Of a stretch of 64,000 nucleotides of DNA, positions 1-12,142 are shown piece by piece. This DNA is from Daphnia carinata (lineage: Eukaryota; Arthropoda; Branchiopoda; Diplostraca; Daphniidae). The position numbers were made by a program, and so were the translations under genes. The notes beneath the pieces were generated by a model. The model worked only from the letters and a program-made list of their open reading frames with translations, did not search any database and was not told the DNA's origin. Numbering within the stretch: position 1 is the stretch's first letter; each line of letters begins with the position of its first letter. Where the stretch lies: NCBI RefSeq assembly GCF_022539665.2, contig NC_081331.1:7223534-7287533 (forward strand), given 5' to 3'.

Positions 1-765
1 TCATATTCCCATCTACTCCTTCGTCTTTATGGAGGCATCACTTTAACTGATGGACCTGGCCCGTTGTTAATGAAAACTCATTGCCTTTCCGTTTGCCTCA
101 TGGTTTGTTGGAAACATGTGTACAAAAGTTTTTCTTTTATTTCCTTTCTTTTTAAATCAAGGCCATCAATGGAGTAACCGAAGCATATGTATTTGCTGCC
201 ATGAGCTCCAAAGAGTTAGACAAGTATAATGGGCTGATGGTTATTCTCTCGTGCGTATTCTTGTTTCTGTCATGGTTGCTGAGCCGTGCTGTGGGAAGCG
301 TTGGATTCATTCTGGCTAATTGCGTCAATATGCTTTTAAGAATCATTCACAGGTAATGCCTTAATCAGGTTGAAAGCAATTCATCATTTGTTTACCTAAT
401 TTATTTTTCTCTAGCCTCTGGTTTATTAGCGGGCAATATCAAAATTTGGGATTCAAGCCATTGCGTGGCATGATACCTACTATGCTTGAAACTTCATCTT
501 TAGTTTTCGCATTCGCCATAACGGCAACTTCGTCCGTAAGTTGAAAATTTGTATTTACAAAAAATGGCACCTGTCTCTTAGCATATTTAGACACGTTTAT
601 TTTTCCTCTTCATAGTTGCTTGTATACCCAGAATCTGCCATTTTTCATGTTATCATCGGTGCAATCTGTGGTCTTGCTGTGATTGGTGCTGTACTGTACG
701 AGGAACCCGAATTGATGCGCACAGTAGTGATTGCCGTTAAAAAACGTCTTGGAAAGGTAGACTAA
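1..765 (+). CDS. RFT1: RFT1 homolog, C-terminal part (5' end outside the window)
   Basis: RFT1 is a multi-pass ER membrane protein needed for N-glycan assembly, genetically linked to flipping of the Man5GlcNAc2-dolichol intermediate. Four exons can be read: <1-102, 162-352, 415-535 and 616-765. They join in frame to 188 codons ending in TAA at 763-765. Family landmarks are [51 protein letters not shown] and [12 protein letters not shown]. The last exon holds a hydrophobic helix ([20 protein letters not shown]) and a basic tail, as expected for the final membrane segment. Introns are 59-80 bases with GT/AG ends. The gene converges on the minus-strand gene that ends at 936, leaving about 170 bases between stop codons. 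Identity is seen from sequence; function is known of the family. Confidence 0.88.
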
Positions 766-935
766 TGAAAACCTAAAAATTTCATTCGCCATCAAACAGG
801 ATGAAACGTTTAAACTGTGTATTGATAACATAATAAAAGAGCAACGTACTAATAGAACATTTAATACTTAAAGTAACGCTAATCGTGTTCTCTGCATTTC
901 TTTTAGTAAAAGATGACATTTGATGCTCCTCTGGG

Positions 936-2420
936 TTACATAATGTGCATTGGATAGTGGCGACCGAAGTACTCGTAATAAAGGGTACAAAGGGTGCAAA
1001 TTTCTGAATTATGGTTGATCCAGTAACTGTCTGTATCGCGCTTCTGGGAAGAATGTGATTCGCCTAAATCCTGTCGATGAGTAAAATCCGTATCTTCAAC
1101 TTCCCAGCCCATTCGACGACGGCCTTCGCATGATAATCTATCAAAAGTTGACGGTGAAGGGCTATCCCTCGGTTGATACTGATCTTGAAATCCCCACCCG
1201 TATTTTTTTTCGTATTCTGGTTCATACAACTTCATGCCTTGATTTATTTTAGGCTTTCGGCGAAGTAAACTCGAAACCGTATCCATATGTGAATTGCTTC
1301 TTTGCATAGGGGACGGCGCCCTTCGTGCTGCAACATAATTGGACGTGGCTGTTGCACGATTCACATTATGGGAAGGCGGCGGAACAGACGGTGTGCGCCC
1401 GATGAGTCGATCGTCAACACGCCTAACGCAAAAGATTTGCCGCTTTCCAGGCTTAAGTAACCTGGGAGGTTCAGGTCGCGATATCGCCATTCTTTGACAT
1501 GGCCGAAGAGGATAAGCATTTTCTGACCAGTGGGTCGCAAATGAAGGTTCGTTAAGTGGAGCCTCATAGTGAGGATTCTAGCAAAGTAGATGCCGACTTA
1601 GTTTTGGAACGTAAAAAACATTATGGATGTTCAAGTACCTCAGAAGCTTTTAGCCCAAGAGTTAAGTTGTAGCCTCCATCGCGAGAAATTTCAAGAGAAC
1701 AATCGTTGATACGTACAAGTCGTACTGTGATCGTCGCATTCACGTATGGATTTGCGATTCCCTAAAGTAGACATGCGAGCGTTAGCTCGTAAGCACCTGA
1801 ACCTTCTCAACCAAATTTTCACCGGAAAATGATGTGTAGTATGCATAATCATGGTGTGCTGCTCAGTTCGAATTTGTTTCTCTCTAATTATCTCCGGACT
1901 CTCAAAAACAATATCGTTCACATCTGTATTAAATGAGGCGAGAACCTTGGATCCCATTTGATATAGTTGCACCAGTTCAACACACAATCTTTCGCCAATT
2001 AAAGCAGAGTAGAGATGCCTAGAAGCACTACACAAAGGAAAAGTCTAGAAAGAAAAATTTCGTTTGTGTACTTGTGTAGTACAAATCGTTATAACTATGA
2101 TTTTTTACCCGTTCTACCCGCATCTTCTCGTCTACATGCAGTGGGAACCGAGCCTTTAATAAACGGCTCCGTAGATACCATCCTAGTAAGCCCACACGTA
2201 AATGTATCCATTTAGATGGATCTAACCGAGTGTTTGGGCAAATCACCTTTCGAAAGTGGGAAAAAAAGAAGCAAATTATCCAAATTATCATTATTTCAAT
2301 AGTATTTCGTAGAGCCTTTGCACTTACCGAATTGATTTGGATTTCGAAGACGATTTTCAGCGATGTTCTCTTCATCATGAAACCGCAACCATGGTAACGC
2401 AAAACATTGACTTTTTATAT
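936..2420 (-). CDS. unrecognised five-exon gene, conserved-looking N-terminal half, disordered C-terminus
   Basis: I do not recognise this protein. A consistent minus-strand model has exons about 2420-2328, 2182-2118, 2044-1823, 1761-1639 and 1577-936, with GT/AG introns of 61-145 bases and matching phases. The readable product contains GWYLRSRLLKARFPLHVDEK, GERLCVELVQLYQMGSKVL, NPYVNATITVRLVRINDCSL and then a long last exon rich in P, S and R that looks disordered and ends in HYPMHIM. The last exon is one open frame of 214 codons. No start ATG is visible in frame in the first readable exon, so a 5' exon is probably missing from the model, and 2420 is only an approximate limit. No signal peptide or membrane helix is evident. 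Confidence 0.55.
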
Positions 2421-3564
2421 TCTCCTCGGTAGAAAAAAATACAATAGAACAACCGACTGATATAGCTGTAGAGGGCAGTAGATCCTATGCTATTCCTACG
2501 ACGATATTCTCTACATCTTTAAGCATTATTCACTGTTGACGAAAAATTTTCTATATAACCGGATTTCACTTCTGCCAGTAATACCAACTCATGCTGTAAT
2601 TTTGTCAACCGTGCCAACCTATTAGAGATCTGCTCCGATCCAAGCGGGGTGCAATTTTGCCGATCGGGGAAGCATTTCGGAGTTTCGGTAAGGGCTTTCG
2701 AGTATGGGAGTGACCTGACTTTTCATCCTAGGTTTCAATCAGGAGTGATTAATCAGGGTGCACATCCCAGTACAATCCATCAAATGTTTTCTTGGCAAAA
2801 TCGATCTTCGGGCTTACCAAACAGCTGACATCATTAGTTGGTTTTCTTTTCAGCGTCGTTATTTTATTCCCTTTAAAATGATACCAGGGCTCTCGGTGTG
2901 ACACGCGCCCCACTATACTGGAGAAGGAGTTCCCCGATCGTTTGCGATTTACTTTTCTCGAGGCAGGGAGGCAATCCCCATTAATGCTAGTCTAATCCTT
3001 CATCACATGGCACTATAATTCTATTTGAATGTTTTTTTAATACGCTAAAATACTTGATGAAATTCTACTTTATGTTGGCATCGGTGATTTGAAAGTTCAG
3101 AACAAACGGCAAAAATGACTAATAAACGTATTCGATGACAAAATCTTGGAAGCCTTTCGAATTTTGAAGAAAACGGTTAATTAAAGGGTTCTTTGATTGA
3201 TTTATATTCACCCCAGATTAGGTAACTCAACAAAACATAAGACGTAAAGCAAAACTGGCAAAAATAATTTTATCAAATTTTGTAGAAGCAGGTAGAAGTG
3301 GAAATTTGAAAAACAGCACTGGGAAATAAAATTTTCGTCTGCAAATCTTCGCCACTCTCTTCCGTTTCTTTAGTGCTTTCTCGTGTTCCTTATGTCGTTT
3401 TCAAGTTTTTTAAATTAATGAAATACCCTTAGTGCTATTACGAATTTGTAGACCGCATTTCGTCCATCAGAATCGTGTCTGGATTTAAAGAAAAGTTTCC
3501 CGGATCATTCCACCAACCTGTCTAAATTCAACAAAATGATATTGCCAGAAACAACTCATGTCTA
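2421..3564. other. intergenic region between divergently transcribed genes
   Basis: No reading frame here carries recognisable protein. It lies between the 5' ends of the minus-strand gene and the plus-strand sphingomyelinase gene, so it probably holds both promoters and first untranslated exons. A GC-richer block at about 2630-2960 reads differently from the AT-rich surroundings and may be an old repeat, but I found no terminal repeats or target duplication for it. Confidence 0.4.
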
Positions 3565-5681
3565 ATGTCTTGCAGAATGAGTTTCTCGAAAAGCGAAATG
3601 TCAGGAATATCAAAAATTTTATCTCATCATTCTAGTTCAATTGCTTCAGCCCTGGACCAAATATCTTTTTTCATGGTTCTTTGTTTTACAGTTTCATGTA
3701 TTTGGTTAATTACTATACTGTTTCATCATAGGTCTATCCATGGGCAACAGTTTTAAGCAAAATAATAGCTTATTACTTCATTCCAGACTTGAATTCCTTT
3801 GACTGGTGGAGTAATGTTAAAGAAAAGTTCTTGTTTGGTCCTTTATTGTGTATTTTTTTTCTGGGACTATTTCCTGTTGGAGTAGCAGGTGTTTGTTTTC
3901 TTCATTATTATTATCATTGTTATTTTGAAGTTCTTAGGAATTATTGACTTTGTAGGCTTTCTCTTGTGGATATTCATTTGTTCTGCCTTTCCACGCAAAA
4001 AGTACTCATATTTGGAGTTAGGCACAAAAGGGAATAAACAAAGTGAAGAAACTAAGGAAGTATTTACCTTAGCTTGTGCAAATGTCTTGTTGGCAAATGA
4101 AGTTTTCTGCAGATGGAACAACAATGGAAATCCGATGGCTAGATCTAAATTAATAGGCACGTGTTATTCAAATATTGCTATTCCCTCATTGTAGGAAAGA
4201 GTTAGAAGAATATTACTATATTACATTAGTGTAAAAATAACCCCACAACTAAAACAAAAACATCACAAATTGCAGGGCAAAAACTGCTGCAGCAAACACC
4301 TTACTATCTTCAAAATCTTCTTCTCCCGCAACTGTGTAAGAAGGATACTGTTATAGCAGACCTCCCAGATGTAGATATTCTTTGTGTGCAAGAAGTCTGG
4401 GAAAGATATTGGGCTGCAACAATGATTGATCAACTAGGACTTAAATACAGTTACTTCATCCATGGTACATTTTATCTAGTAATGTGAAAACGATACAACA
4501 AACGTGCTCGTTAAAAATATCTTATCCTATATTAGATGTCGGAGATCATCGATTAACGTCGAACTGTTGTTTATTTGGTAAACGTCGGATAAGAATCGAA
4601 AGAGATGAAAAACAAAATTTAGCTGTCTACGTCAGACTCTTAATAGCTTTTATCGATTTGAAGGAAGTGGTTTATTCGTCGCATGTAAATACCCGATTCT
4701 CGCCGTAGAATTTCAACCGTTTCAGTTTCGAACTCATTATGCCAAATTCTTCTCATATGGAGTTCTTTGTTTGAAGGTAAATTGATGTTGATGCCAGTTC
4801 TGTCCACTTAACATTCCAGTCAATTGCACAAAACAAATTCTAGATACAAATCAATAAGGAACGAATAGCATATGTTGCAAATTTACACGGGCAAGCCTAC
4901 CAGGGAAAAGAACCAGTTCTCTATCATCAGCTTAGCGAGTCTCTTTCTGCAATTAACGCTTTCCGACTAAAGACTCGGCTACCGGAAGAGAACGTTATTT
5001 TTGATGCGGTTTGTGGCGATTTTAACTTTGATAACATGGTAAGTTATTGTTTTTGTTTGAAGGTTTTTATTAACTACCTTTTGAGTGATCAAAGGCTTTC
5101 CCAAACTTTCCTGGTAAAGTCCCCAGGTGACGCAGCCACACAAAACCATCCGCTTTTTAACCAGTATATTGACGCCTGTTCAAAAAGTATACACCCTCTT
5201 TTATCGTTAAAAGCCTATTAACTATGGAATTGTTTTCGAAATTCAGAGCCAGGAGAGGACCATCACTGGACTGTAGGAACAGAGCTGCGCCAATTACGAA
5301 TGCATGAACCCATTGTTTCAACAGCGGAAGCCTTGCGTCACGTTCTTATTGATGACGTAAAGCGCAGACAATACGTTCTTGACGCCGATGTCGTAGAACA
5401 AACTACAGCGCTTGCATCCATAGACCCTTCGACGAATGAAGATGGTAATTCAAAGATTCATTTTTTTTGGTCCTATTAGTGATGTGGCGGTATTCGCTTC
5501 TGTTTCCTTTACAACAGGAAAAGTTGTACGTGAAAGTTGGGGAGGTAAACGGCGGATTGACAGGATTTTGTTAAGGAAAGATTCACCCGCTCAAGTAGTA
5601 GGGTATGGTTTCAGCTCAGTTTTGGCTGGGTTAACTGATCACATCCCAGTCGCGGTAAGTCTCAAAGTAACAACTGATTAG
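3565..5681 (+). CDS. SMPD3: neutral sphingomyelinase of the SMPD3 (nSMase2) type
   Basis: This enzyme family hydrolyses sphingomyelin to ceramide and phosphocholine at the inner face of the plasma membrane and Golgi. The N-terminus has two hydrophobic membrane-associated segments (about 3640-3700 and 3830-3890, then DFVGFLLWIFICSAFP), followed by the family block KYSYLELGTK and FTLACANVLLANE. The catalytic endonuclease/phosphatase fold follows: DILCVQEVWERYW (metal-binding Glu), GSGLFVACKYPI, VANLHGQAYQGKE, VCGDFNFDNM and, at the end, GLTDHIPVAV with the catalytic Asp-His pair. Exons are small, with introns of 40-90 bases; the last exon is about 5519-5681. Three junctions (near 4160, 4575 and 5040) do not resolve cleanly, so those borders are approximate. 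The start at 3565 has a second ATG at 3577. All catalytic motifs are intact. Confidence 0.8.
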
Positions 5682-6733
5682 CAAAATATGGCAAAATATG
5701 TTCGTCAGTGCACTGTATTTTCTGCATTTTAGCACACCATGCATGTCTCCGACACGCGCCTAATGTTTTTTTTCCAAAATATATTTAAACGTGCATAGAT
5801 TCTTTCAAATCTGAATTGAAGTTAATATGCTGCGGAAACACAGTTGATTAATATATTGACATCGTCGCAGCATTATAGAAAAAGCGAAATCTAGTTCCAA
5901 AGAGGTTAAAAAAAATTCGTCATCCACTGAATTAGTAACGGTTAAGTAGCCTCTTTCGAAAGGAAGGAAGCAATTAAGAATACTTTTGTTACTGAAAACG
6001 CCAAAGTAGTTAGGCTGATACTTCCGCCGTTGAATAGGGGAGCTGACACGTTACTTTTTTTTAACGTTTTTCTACCTGCAATGGGAGCGTGGCGGAATCC
6101 AACAGCTAGCATATGTGTGATTTGCTCTAACGGGACATTGGGTGTCATGCAGAAAATTACAATGGCAGTTTTTCACTGATGTGTTTCTTGTAGCACTTCC
6201 TGACATTCATCATAAATGCATAGTTGATACTAGTTATTTATACGAATGGCTACAGACACTATTGACAGATGGAATCTGCAACAATCTTTCAGTTTACGAA
6301 CAATAATAATATAAGTTTAAGTTAATAATGAAAGTTATAATTGATAAAACAATAAGATTGTTGCTGGCTCGTAACGTATCTATAGTTACTACAATGAAAG
6401 CTCTGAATTGAATTTACCGCAAACGTAGCTCTGTAATTATCATTAAATTTAATAAGGGCAATCTTTATAAAAAAGAAATAACTATTGCAATATATAGATA
6501 TATATAGTCTATATTTCACCGTAATAAAATCACGTTTGTAGACTTATCTTATTCATAGATAATCATTTTAGTTAAGATTGGTAATGCTAAATTCCGAACT
6601 TGTACACACATAAGGAACATCAGCCATATAGAGACAAAGAAGTTTTCATATGGTAAACGCATAACACATGGATGAACTCTACAGAATGACATCGCCCACA
6701 TTTTTAACGCAGAATCGGGTACCAACTACATCG
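5682..6733. other. intergenic, AT-rich, no gene seen
   Basis: This stretch separates the sphingomyelinase gene from the CUB gene. Short frames on both strands have no family features. An AT-rich block at about 6290-6540 includes alternating TA. Nothing else was recognised. Confidence 0.4.
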
Positions 6734-6769
6734 TATATAAGAGGAAGCACATCGTCGAAATGTCAATCT
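6734..6769 (+). promoter_or_regulatory. TATA box plus initiator of the CUB gene
   Basis: TATATAA lies at 6734-6740. TCAATC, a fit to the arthropod initiator, places an A at 6765, 31 bases downstream, which is the usual TATA-to-start spacing. An alternative initiator, TCAGT, is at 6770-6774. This makes the ATG at 6760 lie upstream of the start site and supports translation from 6841. Confidence 0.55.
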
Positions 6770-6840
6770 TCAGTAGCTTGCTTCTTAGTCAACACATTCC
6801 TTTACACCGTGCGTGTTTCCAAGCTCGTCTTATAACTGAA

Positions 6841-8599
6841 ATGCTTCAAGGCCACTTGATTTTGTTATTTTGTGTGCTCATCAATAGTTGTGTTTATTGC
6901 CAGTTATACCAGGGGCATGCTGAAGAACAAAATATTCACGCAAATCAGCGCTCGTCGCTAAAAGGTTATTTTGGTAATAGCTGGCGACGACAGGTTTTAG
7001 GTGGTAACTCGGAAGTACCGATCCTAACCAACAACACCGTTTCTCCTACCAGTCTTACTGGAATGTCAAGTGCTGATGTGGAAGATGTTGGAACACGCGA
7101 TGGAAAATGTACTGTATAACACTCATTTCGACAGAAATTAGAATAGACGATTAACAAATTTTAACTTTTGCTAGTTTTTTCGCTGTTTACGGTCGTGAAA
7201 TTTGCCAATGACGACTGCACAACTGCAGCTAATGAAAACGGTACCTGTTACTCGGCATCCGAGTGCAGCGCTAGGGGTGGAATGTCCAGTGGGTCTTGCG
7301 CCGGTGGATTTGGTGTCTGCTGCACTTGTTCGTTAAGCCTAATCAATTAATTACGTTGAGCCCGAATCGAACTTTCCACTTACGCTATATCGGTTTGTAG
7401 TTTCTTACACCTGTGGCCAAACGACGTACCAGAATTCTTCATATTTTTCAAACATTAATTATCCTTCGAGCTATGATGGCACAGGATCATGTCAACTTAC
7501 AGTGAACAAGGTATCAAACAACGTGTGTCAGCTAAGGTAAATAACAACCAAATAAAAAAATGAAACTAATAAGCGTTGGATGATTTATAAAATTTGAAAT
7601 TTAGATTGGACTTTTTTGTAATGGTCCTGATACAACCTGAAACGAACGATAGCAACTGCAACCGAGATCAGTTTATTGTTACAGGTGGAAGTCGCGTACC
7701 AGCCATTTGCGGGACAAATAATGGGCAACACAGTAAGAACTAGTTCTGTTAGGAAGACTTTTAAATTTTAGCTTGTCCAAATACTTTGTAGTGTACATCG
7801 AAACTGGATTGCTCGGGAATAGTCCGATTACGTTGACGGTGGTTACAAGTGGAACCGGCTTTGCTCGTCAATGGAGGATAAAAGTGACCCAGATGAATTG
7901 CGATTCTATCAGCAGAGGTGATACATTTGATCATATCATTTAAATCAACACCGGAAATGCCTTTAGGATAAGTGTGTGTCTGTACTTAGCTCCAAACGGT
8001 TGCCTGCAATACTTCACGGGCGTGTCAGGTACGATACGATCGTTCAACTATGATGGAACTTCCGGCCGCCAACTTTCAAATCAAGATTACAGCATATGCA
8101 TCCGTACTGAAAGCAATTTTTGCAGTATCGCATATAACGTATGTGCCGGTGGAGTGTATTCTATTACTGGTCCCACCGGAGGCTCGGCTACTGCTCAAGG
8201 AACACCAATTGGAGCATTGGTAAAAACGGACAGCAGCACAGCACAAAGATTTGGTCCATGACTGAAATGTAAATGACATGAGCGTATTTGATATTTTTTT
8301 AACAGGTGGGGGCTACTACGTGCAATACAGATTGGCTTACTATTCCGTGTGCTTCCGATAATGGTCGAACAATCCAAAGAGGAAATACTATATGCCAAGA
8401 TCGCTTGTGCGGAGATGCATTCGCTTCGGTGGTTCAGGCTACCAGTGGGACTGTCATCACCAGCGTACGGCCCTTCCAAGTCACCGTTCACTTCGATGCT
8501 TTTGAGGCGATCGTGCCAACATCGGTGACTAACGTTCAAGGACAATTCAATAACCGAGGATTTTGCCTTAGTTATATCCAACAACCATGCACTTCATAA
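6841..8599 (+). CDS. secreted CUB-domain protein of the arthropod type
   Basis: Seven exons (6841-7108, 7175-7327, 7401-7536, 7605-7732, 7792-7917, 7990-8219, 8306-8599) join in frame to 444 residues. The product begins MLQGHLILLFCVLINSCVYC, a clear signal peptide with likely cleavage before QLYQG. A family block GKFFSLFTVVKF follows, then a Cys-rich segment (NGTCYSASECSARGG, FGVCCTFSYTCGQ). A CUB-like domain runs from about TTYQNSSYFSNINYPSSYDG to the segment with TGFARQWRIKVTQ. A second Cys-rich half (GCLQYFTGVSGTIRSFNYDG, NQDYSICIR) ends in RGFCLSYIQQPCTS. This architecture is common in insects and crustaceans, and its function is not established. The ATG at 6760 is also in frame but probably precedes the transcription start. 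AATAAA occurs at 8620-8625. Confidence 0.85.
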
Positions 8600-8619
8600 T
8601 CCCCTCCCAACAAAAAAAG

Positions 8620-8625
8620 AATAAA
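8620..8625 (+). terminator. polyadenylation signal of the CUB gene
   Basis: AATAAA starts 20 bases after the stop codon and is followed by a second AATAAA about 12 bases later. It is the natural 3' end of the CUB mRNA. Confidence 0.55.
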
Positions 8626-8639
8626 AATAACAATAAATT

Positions 8640-9317
8640 TAATTTAAAGAATCAAATTTGGCTCTAGATGCATCTAGAAACAAAATTGACAAACAATAAT
8701 GTAGAATTTACTGGCCTATTTTCATTAAATAGTATATGTGATTAATAAATCGCACTTATTAACTGTCCATTGCCTCTGAAGTTTCATGTTCATACTCTTT
8801 ACGTCTTCACCGTTAAACAAGGAACGTGGAGTACGATGTAACAGATATAACGGCTATTATGCAACCAATACCTACTACGCGACTACTACAATTTACTAGT
8901 TTACCTACTTCCTCGGAGCCCGTGCAGTACGTGAAAGTAGTTTAGTTTATTAGCGCACTAGCCAGACATGCGAAAGTTTGTGAGAAGGGGATATAGATGA
9001 CAGCTATGGAATAGGATCATTGCTAACGGTTCTCTTTTTATGCTGAGTCCAGTGTTTTAATAATTTTGGAAACAGTACGGAATGTACTAAGCACCAAACG
9101 ATTGATCATTCATTGTTCATACACATGTACAATTAGCGCTTAGCTATAAACTTGCGGAACGTTTAGAGTGCTTTAATGGACACGTCGCATCTGACGCAAT
9201 TATGAGCGATAGTAGAGATGCAAACAAACACTATACGTAAACTAAGCTGGCGAGCAAAATACATGTATCACATTAATTACATGAAAAATTTACAACAAAT
9301 ACGTTCGATATATTTTT
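8640..9317. other. tail-to-tail intergenic region
   Basis: This lies between the 3' ends of the CUB gene (+) and ZZZ3 (-). No coding frame of interest and no repeat structure was recognised. Confidence 0.4.
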
Positions 9318-10868
9318 TCAATTTTCCGTCATGAAATTTGGTTGCAGATAGCTGGGTCCTTGACGAGGTAGCGGTTCTGATTTAAGTATAGGAGTCATTT
9401 TGTGATTAGGTTGATGATAGCCACCTTTAGAAGCTAATTGGAAGGCACACTTTTCACACAGATCAGTTGAAACGTTTGAGGGGCACAGAAAGCAGTGCCA
9501 ACGGGTGCCCGAAATTGGATCAAGGCCACAATGATCGCAACGATAACCATAATGAATCATCATACCAAGATGGTTTTGCTTAGACTTGATCCGTTTCATT
9601 AACTTCAGCCACATGAGTTCACTATATCCTTCAGACATTTTCAACGAATCCGGAACATCTTCGTCCTAGTTTTAGATTAACCAAAAATATTTAGTGTATA
9701 AGATGTATACATATTTTGAATTTTAAAATTTAAAATATATAATTTCATTTTCCATACAGAGACTTGAATATCTTCATGTTTCGGTGCTGGACTAGGCTCA
9801 TTAAATAATTCAGAGCTATCGTCCAAGTCATTCATGTAGACCGGTGGGGTAGCTGATGCGAAAAAGGTTGAGGATGGAAAGAGAAATCTATTGTTCCTTT
9901 GATGTCGATGACCAGACTGGAAAGGAAATGGCAATTTGTTTTATCTGATCCTTTTAAATTTGAAATACTAAAAGTTCGTAGCACTAAAAAATTATTTAAA
10001 GACTGTACTTTGCGATTGTTGCTATACTGAGTGAAATTGTAAGTTCTTCCAGGAACTGGAAGTCCTGCTTTCTGGAGCTTTATAAAATATTTTTGAACTC
10101 TACTTTGTACTTGAAGAGGTGTCCTATTTCCGAGGGCTCTAGCAATCTTTCTAAATCGCTCCATCTCTACTTGTTCTGGTGGATATATAACAAGCAACTC
10201 TTCCAGCCGTTTCTGCTCTTCAGGAGTCCAAAGCTGATTGAAAGTTTCTGGTTTTTTCTGATTGAACTCTCTTCCTCGTACCAACAGTTTTCCATCTTTG
10301 CCTCTTTCTGCATCTTTGGAGGTTTCACTATCACTGTTGTTAGTAGACAAAGGCTTTTGATTTTCTGTAGCCTTTTCTTCAAGATTCTCAGGTATAACTA
10401 CCCCATATTTTGACCAATTTATTTCTGGAATCTATTTGATAAACATTTTGTTACTTCCATAATACCTACTGAATCGCTTATAACTAACCTCTGCAATGAC
10501 TTGAGGTTGGGGGAAATCCATGTTCTCACCTCTCTGTAGTTTTTCAATAAATGCTAAAGGTGATTCCAGGGCTTCTTTCTTCAGAGGTATTATTTTTTCC
10601 ATGTTCTGCACAGCAATCATTCGCTGCCCTTCAAGCACTGCTAATGTTCTTATTGAAGATGGATAGAAAGTAAAATAAGACTTCAAATTAAATAACTAAT
10701 TGGTGCAACAAACCTTAGCAATGCTTGATAATCTGCATTTCCCTTTAAAGCTAGCTGGTCAGTTTCAAAACAGTATTCTCCAAAACTGTCCAGGTTTTCT
10801 TCTGCCCACCCAACACTTTCATTATCCTTTAGACCTTCATCATTTTTCCCTTCCACCCTTTCTGCCAT
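9318..10868 (-). CDS. ZZZ3: ZZ-type zinc finger protein 3, ATAC histone acetyltransferase complex subunit
   Basis: ZZZ3 binds the histone H3 tail through its ZZ finger and is part of the ATAC co-activator complex in the nucleus. Exons 10868-10714, 10648-10489, 10431-10009, 9916-9758 and 9665-9318 join with correct phases into 414 residues from [13 protein letters not shown]/Myb domain ([20 protein letters not shown] ... [13 protein letters not shown] ... VQSRVQKYF) is followed by a ZZ finger with zinc ligands in YRCDHC, WHCFLC and LCEKC and the terminal His pair in GGYHQPNH. Vertebrate ZZZ3 is roughly 900 residues; this one keeps the N-terminal acidic part and the SANT-ZZ half and lacks most of the long middle. 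The first exon starts with an acidic stretch ([18 protein letters not shown]). Confidence 0.87.
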
Positions 10869-11358
10869 TTCTTATCGTAATGTATTTTATTTGCTGACTG
10901 AATTAAATTGTCGAGAGCCCATGTGCGTAAAGTGGCGCACTGTTTTTCCAACCATATGCAGAAAAGACACTTGAAAAATTTAAATAAACGTGACAGTAAC
11001 ACAACTTGGAACCATGATATTAAACAGAATGGTACTAAACAGTAACCACTTTGGGGGCGAAAACAGTACTTCAGATCAACGAAAAGGGTGCGATTTTTTC
11101 GTGTCAAAATAATGCTAGTGGTGGTATAAAAAATTATGCACGTCGTGGATTTTTATCTATGGGAATTCTGACGTCTGAACCCAACTACAAGAGTAGAAAC
11201 AATTATTTAGCGTATCATGGTGCTACGGCAGGTCAGTATTAGCATGGTGTAGCCTGCTAGAAGAACCGAATGAACGTTGACTTTGACACCTACGAATGCA
11301 AACATTTAAATGTTTAGCTTTTGTCGTTGATACATGAATAACACTTGCCATTACTTTC
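10869..11358. other. upstream of ZZZ3; one possible orphan plus-strand exon
   Basis: A plus-strand open frame at 11051-11231 (GAKTVLQINEKGAIFSC ... SRNNYLAYHGATAG) runs into a good splice donor, GTCAGT, at about 11231. It has no in-frame upstream ATG before a stop, and no continuing exon is seen before the bystin fragment. It could be the first exon of a gene whose rest has been lost or displaced. I do not recognise it. Confidence 0.25.
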
Positions 11359-11646
11359 TATTTCAGAAAACTGAGTTTCGATCTCAGTCTGTTTTCTGTT
11401 ATTTTTTCCATGATAATGTCAGCTAGAGTTCTCCTTGGTGCTGGATTGGGATTCAAAAACAGTGCCAGGGCTTTTTTATCATCTTCATCAACTTGCTATA
11501 GAACTGAACATTAGAAACTACATCAGACTAGAGCTAATCATTTAACTTACCACATCTTCCCCAAACTGTGAATCATTTTCAAAGTCTGATTTTCCACTGT
11601 TACATTCATCTTCTTCAAGGTCTGCACCCAATGATGTGGCTCGTAC
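11359..11646 (-). pseudogene. BYSL: bystin (BYSL) gene fragment, two partial exons with a frameshift
   Basis: Bystin is a nuclear factor for 18S rRNA maturation of the small ribosomal subunit. The minus strand carries an acidic exon (11646-11551, LGADLEEDECNSG ... FGEDV) and a second exon (11495-11359) with the family block [17 protein letters not shown]. Just after this, at about 11391-11396, the frame breaks: one A is missing from an A run compared with what the continuing homology ([12 protein letters not shown], next frame) requires. The remaining two thirds of bystin are not in the window. A truncated pseudogene is the simplest reading; a sequencing error in the A run is possible but would not explain the missing exons. 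Confidence 0.62.
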
Positions 11647-11703
11647 CTAAAAAAAATTAAACTGAACAATGTCTAACATTTAATATATTAGAGTACGAAT
11701 ATG

Positions 11704-12142
11704 TTAGAGTACGTCCGTACCAGTGTAGAGTCCGCAAAAAGGCGTCCCGACGCCGCTGGCGGCATTGACGACAGTGCGGGAGAATGCGCCTCTCACTGGA
11801 TACGATGACGCAAACGATCCTAAAATGTTGCTAGTCCCGATGGCGATCATCTCTTGACTGACATCGACGCGACTCCTTTTGGCTATCCATTTGCATTTCC
11901 ATCCATGTAATCCAGACATGTTTAAAAGAAACTAATAACATCATCTCCGTATAACAGCTGCTTTAAATATACCCTACCTTAGGATTTGGCAATCGCAATC
12001 GATTCAATTACGGCGACTAATGGAGAAATGTAAAGTGCAGAACCTAGATTTTTGCAAATGTCCACGAAAGAGTATGTCTTTCCGTCTGCCTCCAACGAAA
12101 AGGGCGGCGCTTTGAATGGAGGGAATCCGCTAGGAATCTCAC
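11704..12142 (-). pseudogene. SLC26A11-like sulfate/anion transporter fragment
   Basis: Two exons of an SLC26 (SulP) anion transporter are visible on the minus strand. The first (12142-11978) reads GEIPSGFPPFKAPPFSLE, then FVDICKNLGSALYISPLVAV and IESIAIAKS, followed at once by an in-frame TAA before a GT donor. The second (about 11890-11704) reads VDVSQEMIAIGTSNILGSFA, SSYPVRGAFSRTVVNAASGV and CGLYTG, then a GT donor. These are transmembrane-domain blocks typical of SLC26A11. The rest of a protein of about 580 residues is absent on both sides, and the in-frame stop argues for a dead fragment. Confidence 0.65.

Noticed and set aside
5942-6148. 68-codon minus ORF between the sphingomyelinase and CUB genes
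   Set aside because: No motif, no splice context and no similarity that I can recognise.
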